Assembly (NCBI RefSeq): GCF_030247195.1
Contig: NC_080671.1
Span: 412,496,044 to 412,560,043 of the forward strand
Direction of reading: 5' to 3'
Length of the DNA: 64,000 bases
From: Topomyia yanbarensis
Taxonomy: Eukaryota > Arthropoda > Insecta > Diptera > Culicidae
A model generated the notes under the pieces. The model was given only the letters and a program-made list of their open reading frames with translations, did not search any database and had not been told where the DNA came from. The first letter of the stretch is position 1. Every line of letters begins with the position of its first letter. Below are positions 21,395 through 33,840 of the stretch, one piece after another. The position numbers and the translations under genes are program-made.

Positions 21395-22890
21395 CGCCTA
21401 AATCGGTAAATTTAAGTCAATGATGTCTTCGGAGGAATTTATGGACATTACAAACCCTTTTATATGGTGTTGTAATTTTAATGATTATCTCCCTAAAAGC
21501 TAAAAATCTATTTAACAACTTTCGTGCAAGTACATATATTAACATAACGTGTTCAGAAAAGTTGTAGAGCAAGCTTTTGCCAACAACTTTGCTGAAAACT
21601 AAAAGTCTTCATCTTTTATATCTTCTAAATAATAGCTTGTTATTTGGGGATAACTTTTTAAAAGCCAATTCATTGATATAACTTTTTAAATGTCTTCCTA
21701 AGAAGTTCGATTTGTTCCATAAAAAGGTTTGAATGATCAAAGTGGACAACTTCTATATTACAATGATTTAAGTGATTAACCCGTCTAAAAGTAAGATTTA
21801 AAAAAAAATAGTAGAGATGATCTGATGTCTTTGGAAAAGTTGTTGAGATTGCTTTAGCGAAAAGTTTTAGAGAATGCACTGGTGTCTTCTTTGTACGCTT
21901 TAGAAATTATAGCTCGTTATTTTTGGATGACACCCAAAAATATTTTTTTTGTAAATATCTCTTTCAATTATCATTGCTACTAGTTTTATGCATTCTATGA
22001 AGTTCTTCCGATTGTCATAATACACAATTTTCATTAACGTATAATTTTTGCTATCTCGAATATTTTCGAAGAACAGGAAAACAGTAGTTTTTCTTAAATC
22101 TTCTATAACTCTATTGAAGATAAAGATAGACAAATCCATTAATTTCTATAGTGTTGATATAGCCATAGGCGGCTCCAGTCAGATGCTCAAGGGGGGTACG
22201 TCTCTTTGGTAAAATATATGTGATGCACGGTTGGGAAAATGGAATTTCAGTTGTACTACCTACTTTTAGTAATCCTGCTTCATGTTAATTTCTCAACAGC
22301 AACGCTGTATGTTTCAATCGCTTATAGCACAAAAAACAGACATACAAGCTAGAACAAACTTTTGCTGAAAACTTTTGCTGTGTAAACATTTAAATGAAAA
22401 TACGTTGAAAATCATCATCGCATGCAGACTCGCATGGATGCATCACCATTGTATCCAAATTTGCACGCAACGCCCTTGTAGCGTTTGCTTGCCGATCGTA
22501 GCGCCGGGCAGTGGCAAGTTGCTACTTCCTAGTGGTATTTCAAAACGACAGTTTTATTTCTAACATATATTGAAAACTTTGCTTGTATGTCAGTTCTCAG
22601 TGCTTATAGTCGGCATAACACGAACTAATGACAGATTATCCAAAATATAAGAGATGAGTACACCAACCAATACCACCTCATTTTGTATCCATTTCTAAGC
22701 TCAAACTTACTAGTTTTAATTCTACTAGGGTAAGCACCAATTAGAACAGTAGGAGTTAGAATAGCATGAGATAATTTTAAGAAATTTGTTGGGCTCGCTT
22801 TAATTTAGTCCCCACGATTGATTTACCAAACTATCTTCGCTTTGTTAATGTATATTCCCTTTCTACTGCTGCCGATCCACTAAACGAGTT
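21395..22890. other. AT-rich non-coding stretch
   Basis: No gene is supported. Minus-strand frames at 21670-21879 and 21900-22139 are short and lysine/phenylalanine-rich, typical of chance frames in AT-rich DNA. Confidence 0.5.
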
Positions 22891-22899
22891 GGGCGGGGC

Positions 22900-24900
22900 A
22901 CGCCCTAATGCAGCAACGAATTCGGTGTGGTTGATGATCGGGCGTAGTCAACTCTCCCCTCCAGAATTTCGTCAGCGTATTGTCTACAGCGCATACGTCG
23001 AGAACAGCTAAAGATAATCCGGTTGCTGTCTGTTGATTCAACCGGTTGCTGTCTGTACACTAACGCGCCGTACACGTACGTTGCGGGCCTGTTGCGTTGC
23101 AATAACCTTACCCATAGGCCAGCAGTTTCGGTCAAACTTTGGCTCGCCGTCAGCAATTGGTTTTGCTGGAGTAAACCACTTGGTTCTGAGTGGGTAGATA
23201 GTCACGGATCCACTGCTTCCAGAAACTGACGAACTTCGCCATGATCTATGATTGAGTTCGACAGTTCCATCTATGTATCGGACTGTCAACGAAGTGAACG
23301 CATGACTTCAGACCGTTTACTGATCCTAACAGAAAATGGTTGGGTGTTAGCACAGGTGATTCGTCGTTATTCAGAAGAATGTCGGTCAATGACCACGAGT
23401 TGACAATGTTTTCTACCTCGATCAAATGCACTTCGACGGTAGGTAGTCTACCCGATCAGCAACACATAACAAAAAGATTTCAAAACTATATCTTGCTTTG
23501 TTACTTGTTATAAATTTCTGTTATTTTAACTACTAACGAGAACTTCTTAACAACACAATATGTTACGAAAATTGCATTCTATTATAATCTTGCTATTTCA
23601 TTTCGATCGGGCACTGGGTTGTAGCTAGCTTTAATTCAACTACACGCTGCGGATCAGACGGTCCTAAATGAGGCGACAAATTAAAGGTCCACTACTGGAT
23701 GCGAGGTAAATTCGCTAGTTTCCTAAATCAGCTGCACGATTCTCTGCTTGATCACCTTGCTTGTAGTTTGGAAGCTAGTTCCGCGATCGCTATAGATGAC
23801 AGCCAGTACTCCCGTCCTAGTCATGATGTTTCGAATTGCCATTACGCAAGAGCCGGTAGTCACCTTTTCTTCGAATGTCGTTCAGGCAAAACCAGAATGG
23901 GGCCGATATAATCCGCTCCCTTGTAGGCGAACGGGCGGCTGAAAGTAGACAAACGCTGGAGGTTACGGTTTTGCTCGATCGTTTTTGTACCACTGGCATT
24001 CTCTCCGGATCGCATGGTAGGTGGCGAGGAATACGGTAGCGTTGTAGAATTTCGGTGATGATTGTGGAATTGCTTAGGTGGTTAAACGTTCGTGAATGTT
24101 GGCAATGATCAGCTGTTTGATGTGAAGGTTACGAGGGAGAATGGCGGGCTCAACAAAATCGCGTTCGGCAAACGTACAGACTTTTGTTCTTAATCATCTT
24201 CGTGCAATCGTCTCTCGCAAAGTGATTTGCGGCTAGCACGATGATCTCATCGATATAGTCTTCCGACTGCGCTTGGAGAAACAAGTAGTCCTCCGCTTTA
24301 GATAGTTTTTGTTGCACCAGCGGTCCGAAGACACGATGTTCGTGTCTCGTAGAGTGCTGCAAGTTGTCGACGTACCGGAAAACGAAAGCCGTGCTACTCA
24401 GAAGAGTGGTCAATCTAGAATATTCTTGCGGCCTTATAACAGAATCCATAATTCTGGAATGGATAAGTACATGTGGACTTGTCAGTTTGTTGTCAGTTTC
24501 TTGAAGCCAGGAATCGAAAGCCACACATGTTCATTTTGTCCATGAGCTTCTGGTCCCCAGAACCAGCGAATGTCCGGTGATAGATTGGGAATACTGCGTT
24601 CCTTCATCATCGATGTTCTATTTCGTCGGATTTCAACGTCACTCGCCAGTTTACATCGACTCTAAAATTTCACTGACGAGAAACGCAACGAATGGGCGAT
24701 ATCGCCGGTGGTCGTATCTCAGCCAACATAACACGTCCATAGAATCTATCCAGAAGTACCGCTTGCTAACCGTGATGGACAGTAGACCTCTCCACATCAA
24801 TGTTGCAAATATTCTTCACCGAACTAGTTCATTCGTTCATCATCGATGCGATATTCGTCGTGTCATTCACCCATGCCTCGAATAACGCTGCGCCGTTCGT
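22900..24900 (-). pseudogene. Decayed BEL/Pao retrotransposon (RNase H/integrase part of pol)
   Basis: Several minus-strand segments, in different frames, line up in the order expected of BEL/Pao pol. About 24.6-24.7 kb gives a relic of the region before the integrase. 24150-24524 has LSSTAFVFRYVDNLQ and KAEDYLFLQAQSE. 23817-23999 overlaps an integrase core with FAYKGADYIGPI-type sequence in a neighbouring frame. 23246-23431 has LIEVENIVNSWSLTDIL then LTPNHFLLGS, a BEL/Pao integrase hallmark. 23038-23289 has RTKWFTPAKPIADGE and RNCWPMGKV. Frameshifts and stops separate the blocks. Neither LTRs nor gag could be found, so this is a dead internal fragment. Confidence 0.75.
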
Positions 24901-25640
24901 CACACGAAAGCACAGAATCAGCGAAAATGAATAATACAAACAAACAAAAAATCCGAATCTGATGACTGCTGTTCGCTGCTTGTTCGCATCGTTGTTTGTT
25001 GAATTTAGCCATTCATGCAATGTTCATCTTCACGCATCGTTCGGATCGGCACACGAATGGCTTAGGTGATAATCACCACTAGCCATTCTTCGCTAAGGAT
25101 TCTTCGTTCTTCATTCCTTCTGCATTGCGACCAAGAAAAACAAATTTCTTGTTCATTGATGGAAGGGTCAGAGCTTCATGACTGAAGTGGTGCAGAAATG
25201 CTTGCTATGTTCGGAATAGGATGAGTTTTGCTATAAACAATTAGTAGTACATAATGATTATTTGCTGATGTTTTTTATCAGATTTGAAACGGAAAGCTGC
25301 GTAAGCAAAGCTAAACAAATCAATCACATTTGTAAATCTGCGGATGTCTCGCGGGCGAAAACCGAATCAACACAATTATGAATCTACATACTAGACTATT
25401 GGTACTTCAAATAACTTTTTTTCTAATGATGAATTAACACTGGGTGATAGTTTCCTTGAATCTACGTTTAATGACAACAAATAGCAACCTTAAGACGATA
25501 TACTCTTATATAATATAATTTCTATATCTATAGAAGTATAATCAAGCCACAAGTTTTTGACAAATCGAAGCATTCCGATTTCAACCAAACTTAGCAAATA
25601 TAAAACTTTTGCCAAAACTGAACCGGTTAGTCTTATACCC
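24901..25640. other. Non-coding stretch
   Basis: Rich in ATTCG/CGAAT words near 24.8-25.1 kb, with similar words near 29.5-29.9 kb, possibly a shared diverged repeat. No gene seen. Confidence 0.35.
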
Positions 25641-25645
25641 TAGTA

Positions 25646-25727
25646 TCAATTGAGGTTTTATCGTACTTTTATAGCCACTCATAACATTTAAATTGCACTT
25701 GTAGCGTGCTATAAAACTTCAATTGTT
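25646..25727. repeat. Mini palindromic repeat, copy 1
   Basis: About 80 bp. It is the reverse complement of the 75-bp repeat at 54619-54693, sharing CAATTGAGGTTTTA, TATAGCCACTCATAA, TTGCACTTGTAGC and GCTATAAAACTTCAATTG. The two ends are inverted relative to one another. Confidence 0.65.
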
Positions 25728-27290
25728 GCTTGTAAGCATAAGTTTTTGCACCATGAAAGACTATTCTTTAGCTAAAATAGCAGCTAATATGGTTTTAATT
25801 TCAGCAAAATCTAGCATGTTTTCAATAAAGTTGTACAACAAACAAAGTGCTGAATATGTATATCTCACTTGACATGACATCAAGAAATAAAATTTGGATA
25901 TATTCTATTAAGGGGCTACACCACTGTAGAGCACGCCAAACATGTCATAAAAATCGACACAAAATTAATTAAAAAAGCTAAACAATAAAAAAAATCCTAC
26001 GTACGTCGCTGGAGAAAACAATTTTGAATATACTGTGAAAATTTCCAAGCGTTCAAAAATCATTTCCATATCAACATTTGAATAGGGCTAATCAGATTTG
26101 TAAACAAACTTTTGTTTTGCTGATTTCTCCTAATTTGTTATCATTTCAACACAGAAAACATTTGAAATTGATTCTACCAAGGATAAAGATGTTGATTCAT
26201 GTGTATTTTTCATGAAATTCAACTCGGTAGCGGAATAATGAGCGAAATAAGTTTGTTTACAAAAGTCTCATTAGCCCTTTTGAAGAATTACTATGGATTT
26301 GTTCGAGTTACATTTGCGGCCAGCTCAAAAAAAGTGGCTTCGAGAAAAACGCGGTTAAAGTTTTCAGTACACACGAGATAAACATAAGAGGCATTGCGGT
26401 AGAATTGAAAATCTGAATATTTATGTATTGTTTTCGTCTTCCATGTTTTGAGATATGATTTTTAACATTCTAAAGCCATTTTTGATTAATAAATTGAAAA
26501 TCGACTTTTTTTATTCTACAGTGCTGTGACACTTTAAAACCGTTTTTAGATAAATTTAGTAATTATTATTTAACATAAATGTAATCTCTGGACATATTAA
26601 AAAATATTTTAGAGCGCATGAGATGTTTAAGGACACCAACCACTAAACTATTTTCATTGGAAAGTTATAAGAACTTCGTCATCTTCGAATAAAGTGCCTG
26701 AAAGTGAAAACTGTTTTTTCCATAAAGAATATACAACTTTTTAGAAAAAATGGCCTGAAAATGCCAAAACAATTTTTTTAAATTAACAATTGTCACGACA
26801 TATCAATTCTCTAGGCCAGATTTTTAAAGGCAAAAGTTTTCTTCTAAAACTTCAAAATTTCTTTTGTGGAGAAGCGCCTAAATAATTTGAGAAATGGACG
26901 GTAAAAATATCAATATTTTCCAATATCGCTCAAGTGTTCTACAAGTCATGACATACTATGAAGTTGAACGGAAATAAGCTTTGCTTGCCATAATCAGTGC
27001 TACTGGAATATTAAACAGAAATATTTTTAATGAAAAAGTGTTCATAACAGTTTTATAAATAAATGCAAAATGTTTACCGTGAAAATGCGTTCCGCGAAAT
27101 GCTTTTTTTTAATCGACTAGTTTTGATCAGAAATGTGTTGATTATCTTGAAGCTTGAGTTACTAAATTTGATCAAGTTGTTTATTTTAAGTGGGTGAATC
27201 TTAAATGTAAGATTGATTGGAACTTGGTACTTCTAGCATATTTCGAAAATGTACGTAAATTTAATTGCTCCGACGATAGAGTAGGGGAAC
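25728..27290. other. AT-rich non-coding stretch
   Basis: No gene or recognisable repeat. All open frames are short. Confidence 0.5.
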
Positions 27291-27293
27291 ATG

Positions 27294-29160
27294 GGGAGAC
27301 TTGACCAAGCGTAAGATTCTACATTTGGCTATATCGTATTCTATTTGGTTTTTAATTTTTTTTTTTAATTATACTTGTTTCGATCCCTTAAGGTAATTAT
27401 AAATGTTTGAAATGAAAAATCCTTTCATCATAGAAAATATTCTGCTCGGGGCCGCCGTACACTAATTACGTAAGGCTTTTTTAGAACTATTCAACCTCCC
27501 CCTCCCCCCAGATAAGAGTTCGTATGATTTTGGTGAACTCCCTCTCCCCCTACATAAGATTTTATCATGCTTTGTGTAATTAAAAATCATATTGTTAATT
27601 CATTAAATTATTCGATAGCGAAAACGATACTTATTGAATTATTAAAAGAGAACTCAGGACAAAATTTAACTACACACCAAAAAATTATAAATTTTATCAT
27701 TGACGTAATTGCAAACATGACACAATTTAACAAACCATAATTCACAAAATGACTAAACATTAAACATTACCGTGTTCCATTTCATTTTACATGAAACATA
27801 TTTTCCATGCGCAATGACATAAAATTACACTTACTGTCATTCAGAACAAACACCATATGTGGAGCAAAATTACATGATTTACGAAATTCAATGTCATGTA
27901 AAATTAAAATCAAACGTAAAACTAAGTCATTTTTGATGCATGTATATGTCAGGATCAGGAGACGTAAATTTATACGATTTTTTCTAAGTGTGTGTATAAT
28001 CATCTGCATAAATTTCATTTGCATCCTAATCTCGCTCAGTAGAAATTTCAGAATAAATTTTGGAAGATATTTAGAAACTCCGATTTGTTCCACATAATTT
28101 GCTTCGCTATATTCCACTTCCTTTGAATCTATTTCTTTGTGATGTAGAACTCAAAAGAATTTATAACCTCTTCTGGTGTGAATTTGTTCGGAGTTCCAAC
28201 TATAACGCTTATCGTACGCATAGTTCCGACATGGCTATCTTCGATTTTCTTGAAGTAAAATACAGTTCACACTCTGGAACTATACGGCCAACAAGTTCTT
28301 TGACAATCACATGACAGAAATTTTTTCATATACCTTGCGGGTTTGAAGCGAAAGGTTGAAAAGAAGGACGTTGGCCTAACAACACGAAGGGTCTCAACAC
28401 TTCTTAACTAGTAAAGCAGATTGTGACTCCAGTTCCCGATCAGAACAATGTACCACCAAGAGCCAAGAAATTTCTGTAACTGCTCCAAAACCATTGACAA
28501 TTAAGCCACCCCTTACGTTGGCAACAATAAATTCCATAACTAATTTAACAATCATATTCTGTCGCTGCAAAACATTTCAATTTGAGGTCTGCGTTTCCAT
28601 GACCATGATGTACAGTATGTGCTCATTTTGTTTGAAATATAAAATGTTCATGGCACAAATAAGAAATAGTTTCTTTTTTTACGAGAAGAATATTTTTCTT
28701 ATCGATTTCATTTTTCATGCATGTTTTATGATATTACTTAAGAAAGGACAAACCTTCCCTCCCCCAGGTGAGAATTGGTAAGATATTTTGAAACACCCAC
28801 TCCCCCCATATGTCCTTACGTAATTAGTGTATGACCCCTAATTAATAAATTTGCGTTAAATGATGTATTTTTTATCAAACTGTGGTACCTACTGTTAATG
28901 TTAACCACGTCACAAAAAATCTCACCTTAAACATCAATCTATCTTTATAGCACTAGTTAACAAAGTTAGCAGTCATGGTTGAATTCGTGAGATGTGCACA
29001 CTGCACATGCAATGTAACCATTATAGCTAATCCCTAAAAGGGAATGCATTAAAAAATCGAAATTCAACCATTTTATATTTTTGTTGGTATCTAAGGATCT
29101 CGACAATATGGAGTAAAATAATTACAGCACGTTTTTTATGCCAAGTCTTTCCCGATGGAG
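27294..29160. mobile_element. Diverged copy of the GGGGAGACTTGACC element, interrupted
   Basis: Starts GGGGAACATGGGGAGACTTG, the same end as the element at 42835-43793, and is colinear with it: CTTGTTTCGATC, TTAAGGTAATT, AATGAAAAATCCTTTC, then after the insert GTTAAATGATGTA, TTTTTATCAAACT, TCTACTGTTAATGTTAA-like, AAGTTAGCAGT, and AATATGGA near 29.1 kb. The right end is lost. A 1391-bp element is nested at 27448-28838. Confidence 0.6.
27448..28838. mobile_element. Harbinger-like element nested in a MITE
   Basis: The left end carries GTACACTAATTACGTAAGG after GGGGCCGCC. The right end in reverse complement starts GGGGTCATACACTAATTACG. Both ends are followed inward by C-rich tracts (CCTCCCCCTCCCCCC; CTCCCCCCAT). 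The ends and composition resemble the MITE at 21126-21391, sharing an AATTACGTAA core. TAA follows the right end, but the matching left copy is not visible. Sequence on both sides is continuous in the related element near 43.0 kb, which supports these boundaries. No transposase frame inside. Confidence 0.6.
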
Positions 29161-31498
29161 GAACAAGAAGTAATATTTGTATTGTCCATATTACACCCAC
29201 AACACACTGTTCATTCTACAGCTAATTTATTTTTAAGCAACCGTGCTGATTAAGCGATTTCGTCGTGATACTAGCAAAACATGCGCAATAGGTTAAATTA
29301 TTGTGATATAACACCATGTACAGATTAAAATCAAATCTTCATCCAAAAGAATTTTGTTTTGCGAGTTTTATCACCAAACATGGGTTCAATCTCCTTTGAA
29401 TACTTGACACACAAGGCTTCTAATTGTACTATATTTAACAAATATTGCCTTGATTCGGCTGTTAATTTAACCCATAGTTTTGTACTGAAGAATCAGTAGC
29501 CCATTGGCTTGTTCCGAACAGTACAACGCATCAGAATACAAATTTAGTTCTTCGCGAGCCATCATTCTGCGAAGATAAAATTGAAGTCATCTTCGGATCT
29601 TCGCCAATAGTTGTAAGCGATCATCGCTATGGTGAAGAATGGTTTTCTGAAGATTTATTCGTCATTCACTTCCTAGCTTCCTCGTGCAGTTCATTCGGTC
29701 GCTCGATGAGTAGCAAGGCACGAGTGTATGGATAAGGCATTCGGATGAACACGGATTGGCAGTCGGCTTCATTCGTGGGTGAATATCAACAGCAAGTTGA
29801 ATATAACAGCGAAGAACGATGTGGGACGAATGCAGGTTATTCATATTCACCGTGCTTCGTCGCGATGAAGATTCTGAAGCAACATTGCTCCACATTTTGA
29901 AAAAGTTTTGAAATATACATGGGTCAGCCCAGATTTTTGTTCTACGTGTGAATTTAAGAAGTTTCGCCAAAAATGGCTTAATTTGGACATGATTTAGAGG
30001 TGTCTCCAATCAAAAATCGTGTTTTTGCTATGTTTCCATAGTAAGATCACTTATACTCTGATTTAATAGGCCCAACATGCCCACATATCATCAAATGTTG
30101 TTCCTTAGACATAACTTAACATGTTTTAACAGGTGAACATAGATCTAATCGCAATAGAAAATTTGATAACTGGATTTTTATATACAAAGTTTATCAAAAA
30201 CAAGAAAAAATAGTAGTATTTTTTCTTGGTTTTAATAAACTTTTCTTGATGTCCAGTTTCGAATTTCAAACCCAGCTTACTCGTGAATCTTTATGACTTC
30301 CTGTGCGAGCTTCGCCTTGTTTTCCGATCAGTGCTAACAAGCATATCATCAACGTAGTGTTGCGCCGGGGCAAAATCTATCGACCCCAAATTTTGCACAG
30401 TTATTTGGAATCCCAAATGGGATCGAAAAAGTGCTGTGCTGAAAAAATGATCATTTTGCCCCACCCTACTGCTTTTAGTTGAAGTGCATTATTGAAATGA
30501 ATTGTGTTGCTCATATTAATAGGTTCAAGTAATTTCGATGTTTCGCTATGTTTATTTGTTTGCGTAACAATGAAGGTATTGAACATTTGTACTTTCGAAA
30601 GCTGAAAAGGCTAATTTTTGTTATTACTTAATACTTTTTTTCCTTCGTTCTCTTTCAGCACTGAATGCCTATCATCGACACCAGAGAGGCGACTCTACCA
30701 TCAAAACCCTAGACTTGCCACTTAACTACTGGCATAGTCTGTGAAATACTAATTCGTTGAATATGAAAATTATAATATTACTTATAATGTACTTGTGTGC
30801 TATCTTCGCATCTCCGAACCGTTCACTATAAATGAAAGTACAAAACTTCTGTCAGAATATATAACAAAAATCTACCTCACCAACAATTTGTGCATGAAGA
30901 GACACTATTTCAAAGAATCGTTCTATTCCTGCAGCGAAAATACGAATATTCAAAATGAATGAACCTGGAATCGCGTACATAGATTCAACATATTATCGAT
31001 TGATCTCAATGACTGCAATATTCAATATTGTCATCTGTAAATATAGTTGAACTATGATTGAAGAAAATGTGGTATTTTTTTAAAGCTGGAAATTGATTTT
31101 TTCCAGCTGCATTATGTCAGGAACAGAAACAAATTGAGAACGAAATTGAACGAATCAATGTAACTTTTGTAAATCACGTAGTCGTCATCTATTAACAAGT
31201 TGAATTTTATTGGCATAATGCTAAATATTTTTCCTAAATTGTCATAGTGTAAGGACAATTATTGAAAGAATCGTCGACATTGTAGTGTTGACGTTGAACC
31301 TGCCTTACTCCATCATTCCTCATTATTGACGAAGGCACTCTTCAGCCTCAAACGTCTTATAACTATTGAGGTCAGATTATATCATATTGTGGGGGAATAG
31401 CACAGCTGTACGCAGCTCACCTGAGTTCGAACTACCACAACCGCATATAGTGTGTTAGGCTTTTTGCCACGTTCGGTCAGATTGGTCAAAAACGATAA
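29161..31498. other. Non-coding stretch
   Basis: No gene is supported. A short passage near 30360-30480 (GGGGCAAAATCT, then TTTTGCCCCACC) has inverted ends and may be a small relic of the TAG-GGTGGGACA foldback family seen at 35.5 kb. Confidence 0.35.
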
Positions 31499-33840
31499 TA
31501 CAGTAAGATTCCGTTTTTGGCACGTTCCATTTTTGGCATGCTCCCATGTTGGCACACTCCGATTTTGGCAACAAATGTGTTCCGTTTTTGGCAACATTCT
31601 TGTTGTACATAATAGGTCTTTTAAAAATGTGCAATAGATATTTTCTGTATCAATTGACATTACATTTGACTTTATTTCCAAACATGGGAGTCATATAAAC
31701 CCTCAAAGGGGCAAATCATTTTTTTAAAATTTTGTTAAAATTGTCTCATAGCTTCAATACATTACTGTGATAATTTTGAGATGGGCAATGTTGTTTTAAA
31801 ACAGCGTTATGCATTTAAGGGTTAATTAAATTTTACACTATACGTGTTGTATTTAATTATCACAATAAGTATAGAAATTTGTGTATAACATAACACAGTG
31901 TCAGTGTAACTAGTGTCTGACGGAATCAATTTTTATAGTAAGACCCAGAGTCTGTGCACTTTAGGAGTCAATAAGACTATTTCTGGAGAAAATTTTCCAT
32001 AGAACCTTAGTAATATTTCGAGCCTCTTTCTTTTTCGATTATTACGACGTTATTACAAAACTTGGCACTAAATTTTCAGTACATGTCGATAGCTGACCAT
32101 GGTGCGTCCCAAAGCCGTATTTAGGAATATAGAACTGATAGCCCCAAATAGTTTGATTTAGCTTTATGATGTCTTTGGTAAATTTGTTAGTTTTTTTGAC
32201 TATTTTTTTCAAATGAATGGAATTAGAGTGGTTCTTGTGGTTGGGGTGTTCAAAGTATCGACTGTTTAGATGCGTGAAGTTTACCAGCTTAATTCCCTAC
32301 AATATAATAACACAAATGAATTGAAGCAAGTTTGCTGAATAAATAAGGCTATCTATAGTGGTTAATTTGTTATGATTTGTTTTTAAAGATTTAAGGTAGG
32401 GTGGCTCTTGAAAAATAGGGTTACTTACATTATCTTTTGATGTGTTAATTTCTCGCAAATGCATTGTTCTAGATATTTTTGGAACTTTTATTGGAGATCA
32501 TTTTCACCGTAGCACTGATGTTTCAATCCCTTTTGTTTGGATAGTTGCAAGTGATTTATACAGGTTTTCTTCAAACCTAATTATCTTCAAACATTGCAAT
32601 TTGATTTTCAATCTATCAATTCCATCTAGAAGATCGACGATTGGTTAGTTAAAGAGATTATTTATTTTTTAAAAGAGCTATGTTTTTTAAACAAAATTGT
32701 TCATTAACATTCTCGAAAGAAAAGATAACAATCCCAGGAGCGAATGTCATGATAACGTTTATCACATTTTGAAACTTTTTTTTATTATTGCATATTTTCG
32801 AAGATTTAGTCATAAAGCATATATTTCTAGATATATTTTTCTAGTCTAGTCCAGTCTACACATACTCAGCCAATAAATGTAGGGATCCTGGAAAATTGCA
32901 GACATTCATCCACAATTTTTCTTGTCATTATTAATGTTTGTGGCACAAATGGAATATGAAACAAGCATTAAAGCGGCCAGGCCAACTGCAGCGTACAAAG
33001 ATGATTCAAAATTATACGGCAATCAAATTATTAATTTAATGAAGAATTTAATCAACGGATTATTTTGAACCTTGAATAAGGAAGAAACGTGGACAACCGT
33101 ACACAACCGTTTCAATTTGATGGGGGTTTGATAAATCGTTGGGAGTGACTTTGCTAAGAGGGTTAATGTCACTCCTTTGGTTTCAGAGGTATTTAACCCT
33201 GCATTGACTAATGAGCATAGGTAATGGCGCCTTTACTGCCCATAAAAGCATAAGAGTCACATATTGAAAAACAGCAAGCCGAGAAAAATGCTGTTCAAGA
33301 TTTACATTTTCATTGAGCCTTATGGATGGGACAACCATGTTTTGGTATTTTTTTCGATACTTTATAAACAAGCCTGGTAATCTTATTTGTGCATTGTGAA
33401 TCAGTGGAGGTACAGAATACAATCCAACAGATAACTCATTTTCTACAGAAATCCATATGAGACTCTTATGTTTTTATGGGCAGTTTACTCGCTCTTTATT
33501 TCGAGATATATTTTTCATTACAAACGTTAAAATTCATTTTCTCGAGTATTTTTTCTATGTCATGTAGCGCCGTCTACATAAGTTATAAAGTATAAATATC
33601 TTTAGTACATGCGTTAAAAATATCAAACAAACAACTTTGCCGAAGAAAGTTTTTTGATAGAACACTTTTGTCAAAAGATTGAAATGATCTAGATCAGTTT
33701 CTACTTATCTAGATCAAAACCAAAGTTGTCAAAATACTTATCATTTCTATCTAAGAAACTTTGCTAAAGACGCTAATCCTCCAGGATATATACCAAAGGC
33801 GCTAGAGGTTTTAAGCGTCGAAAGTATCATTCTGCCCCAC

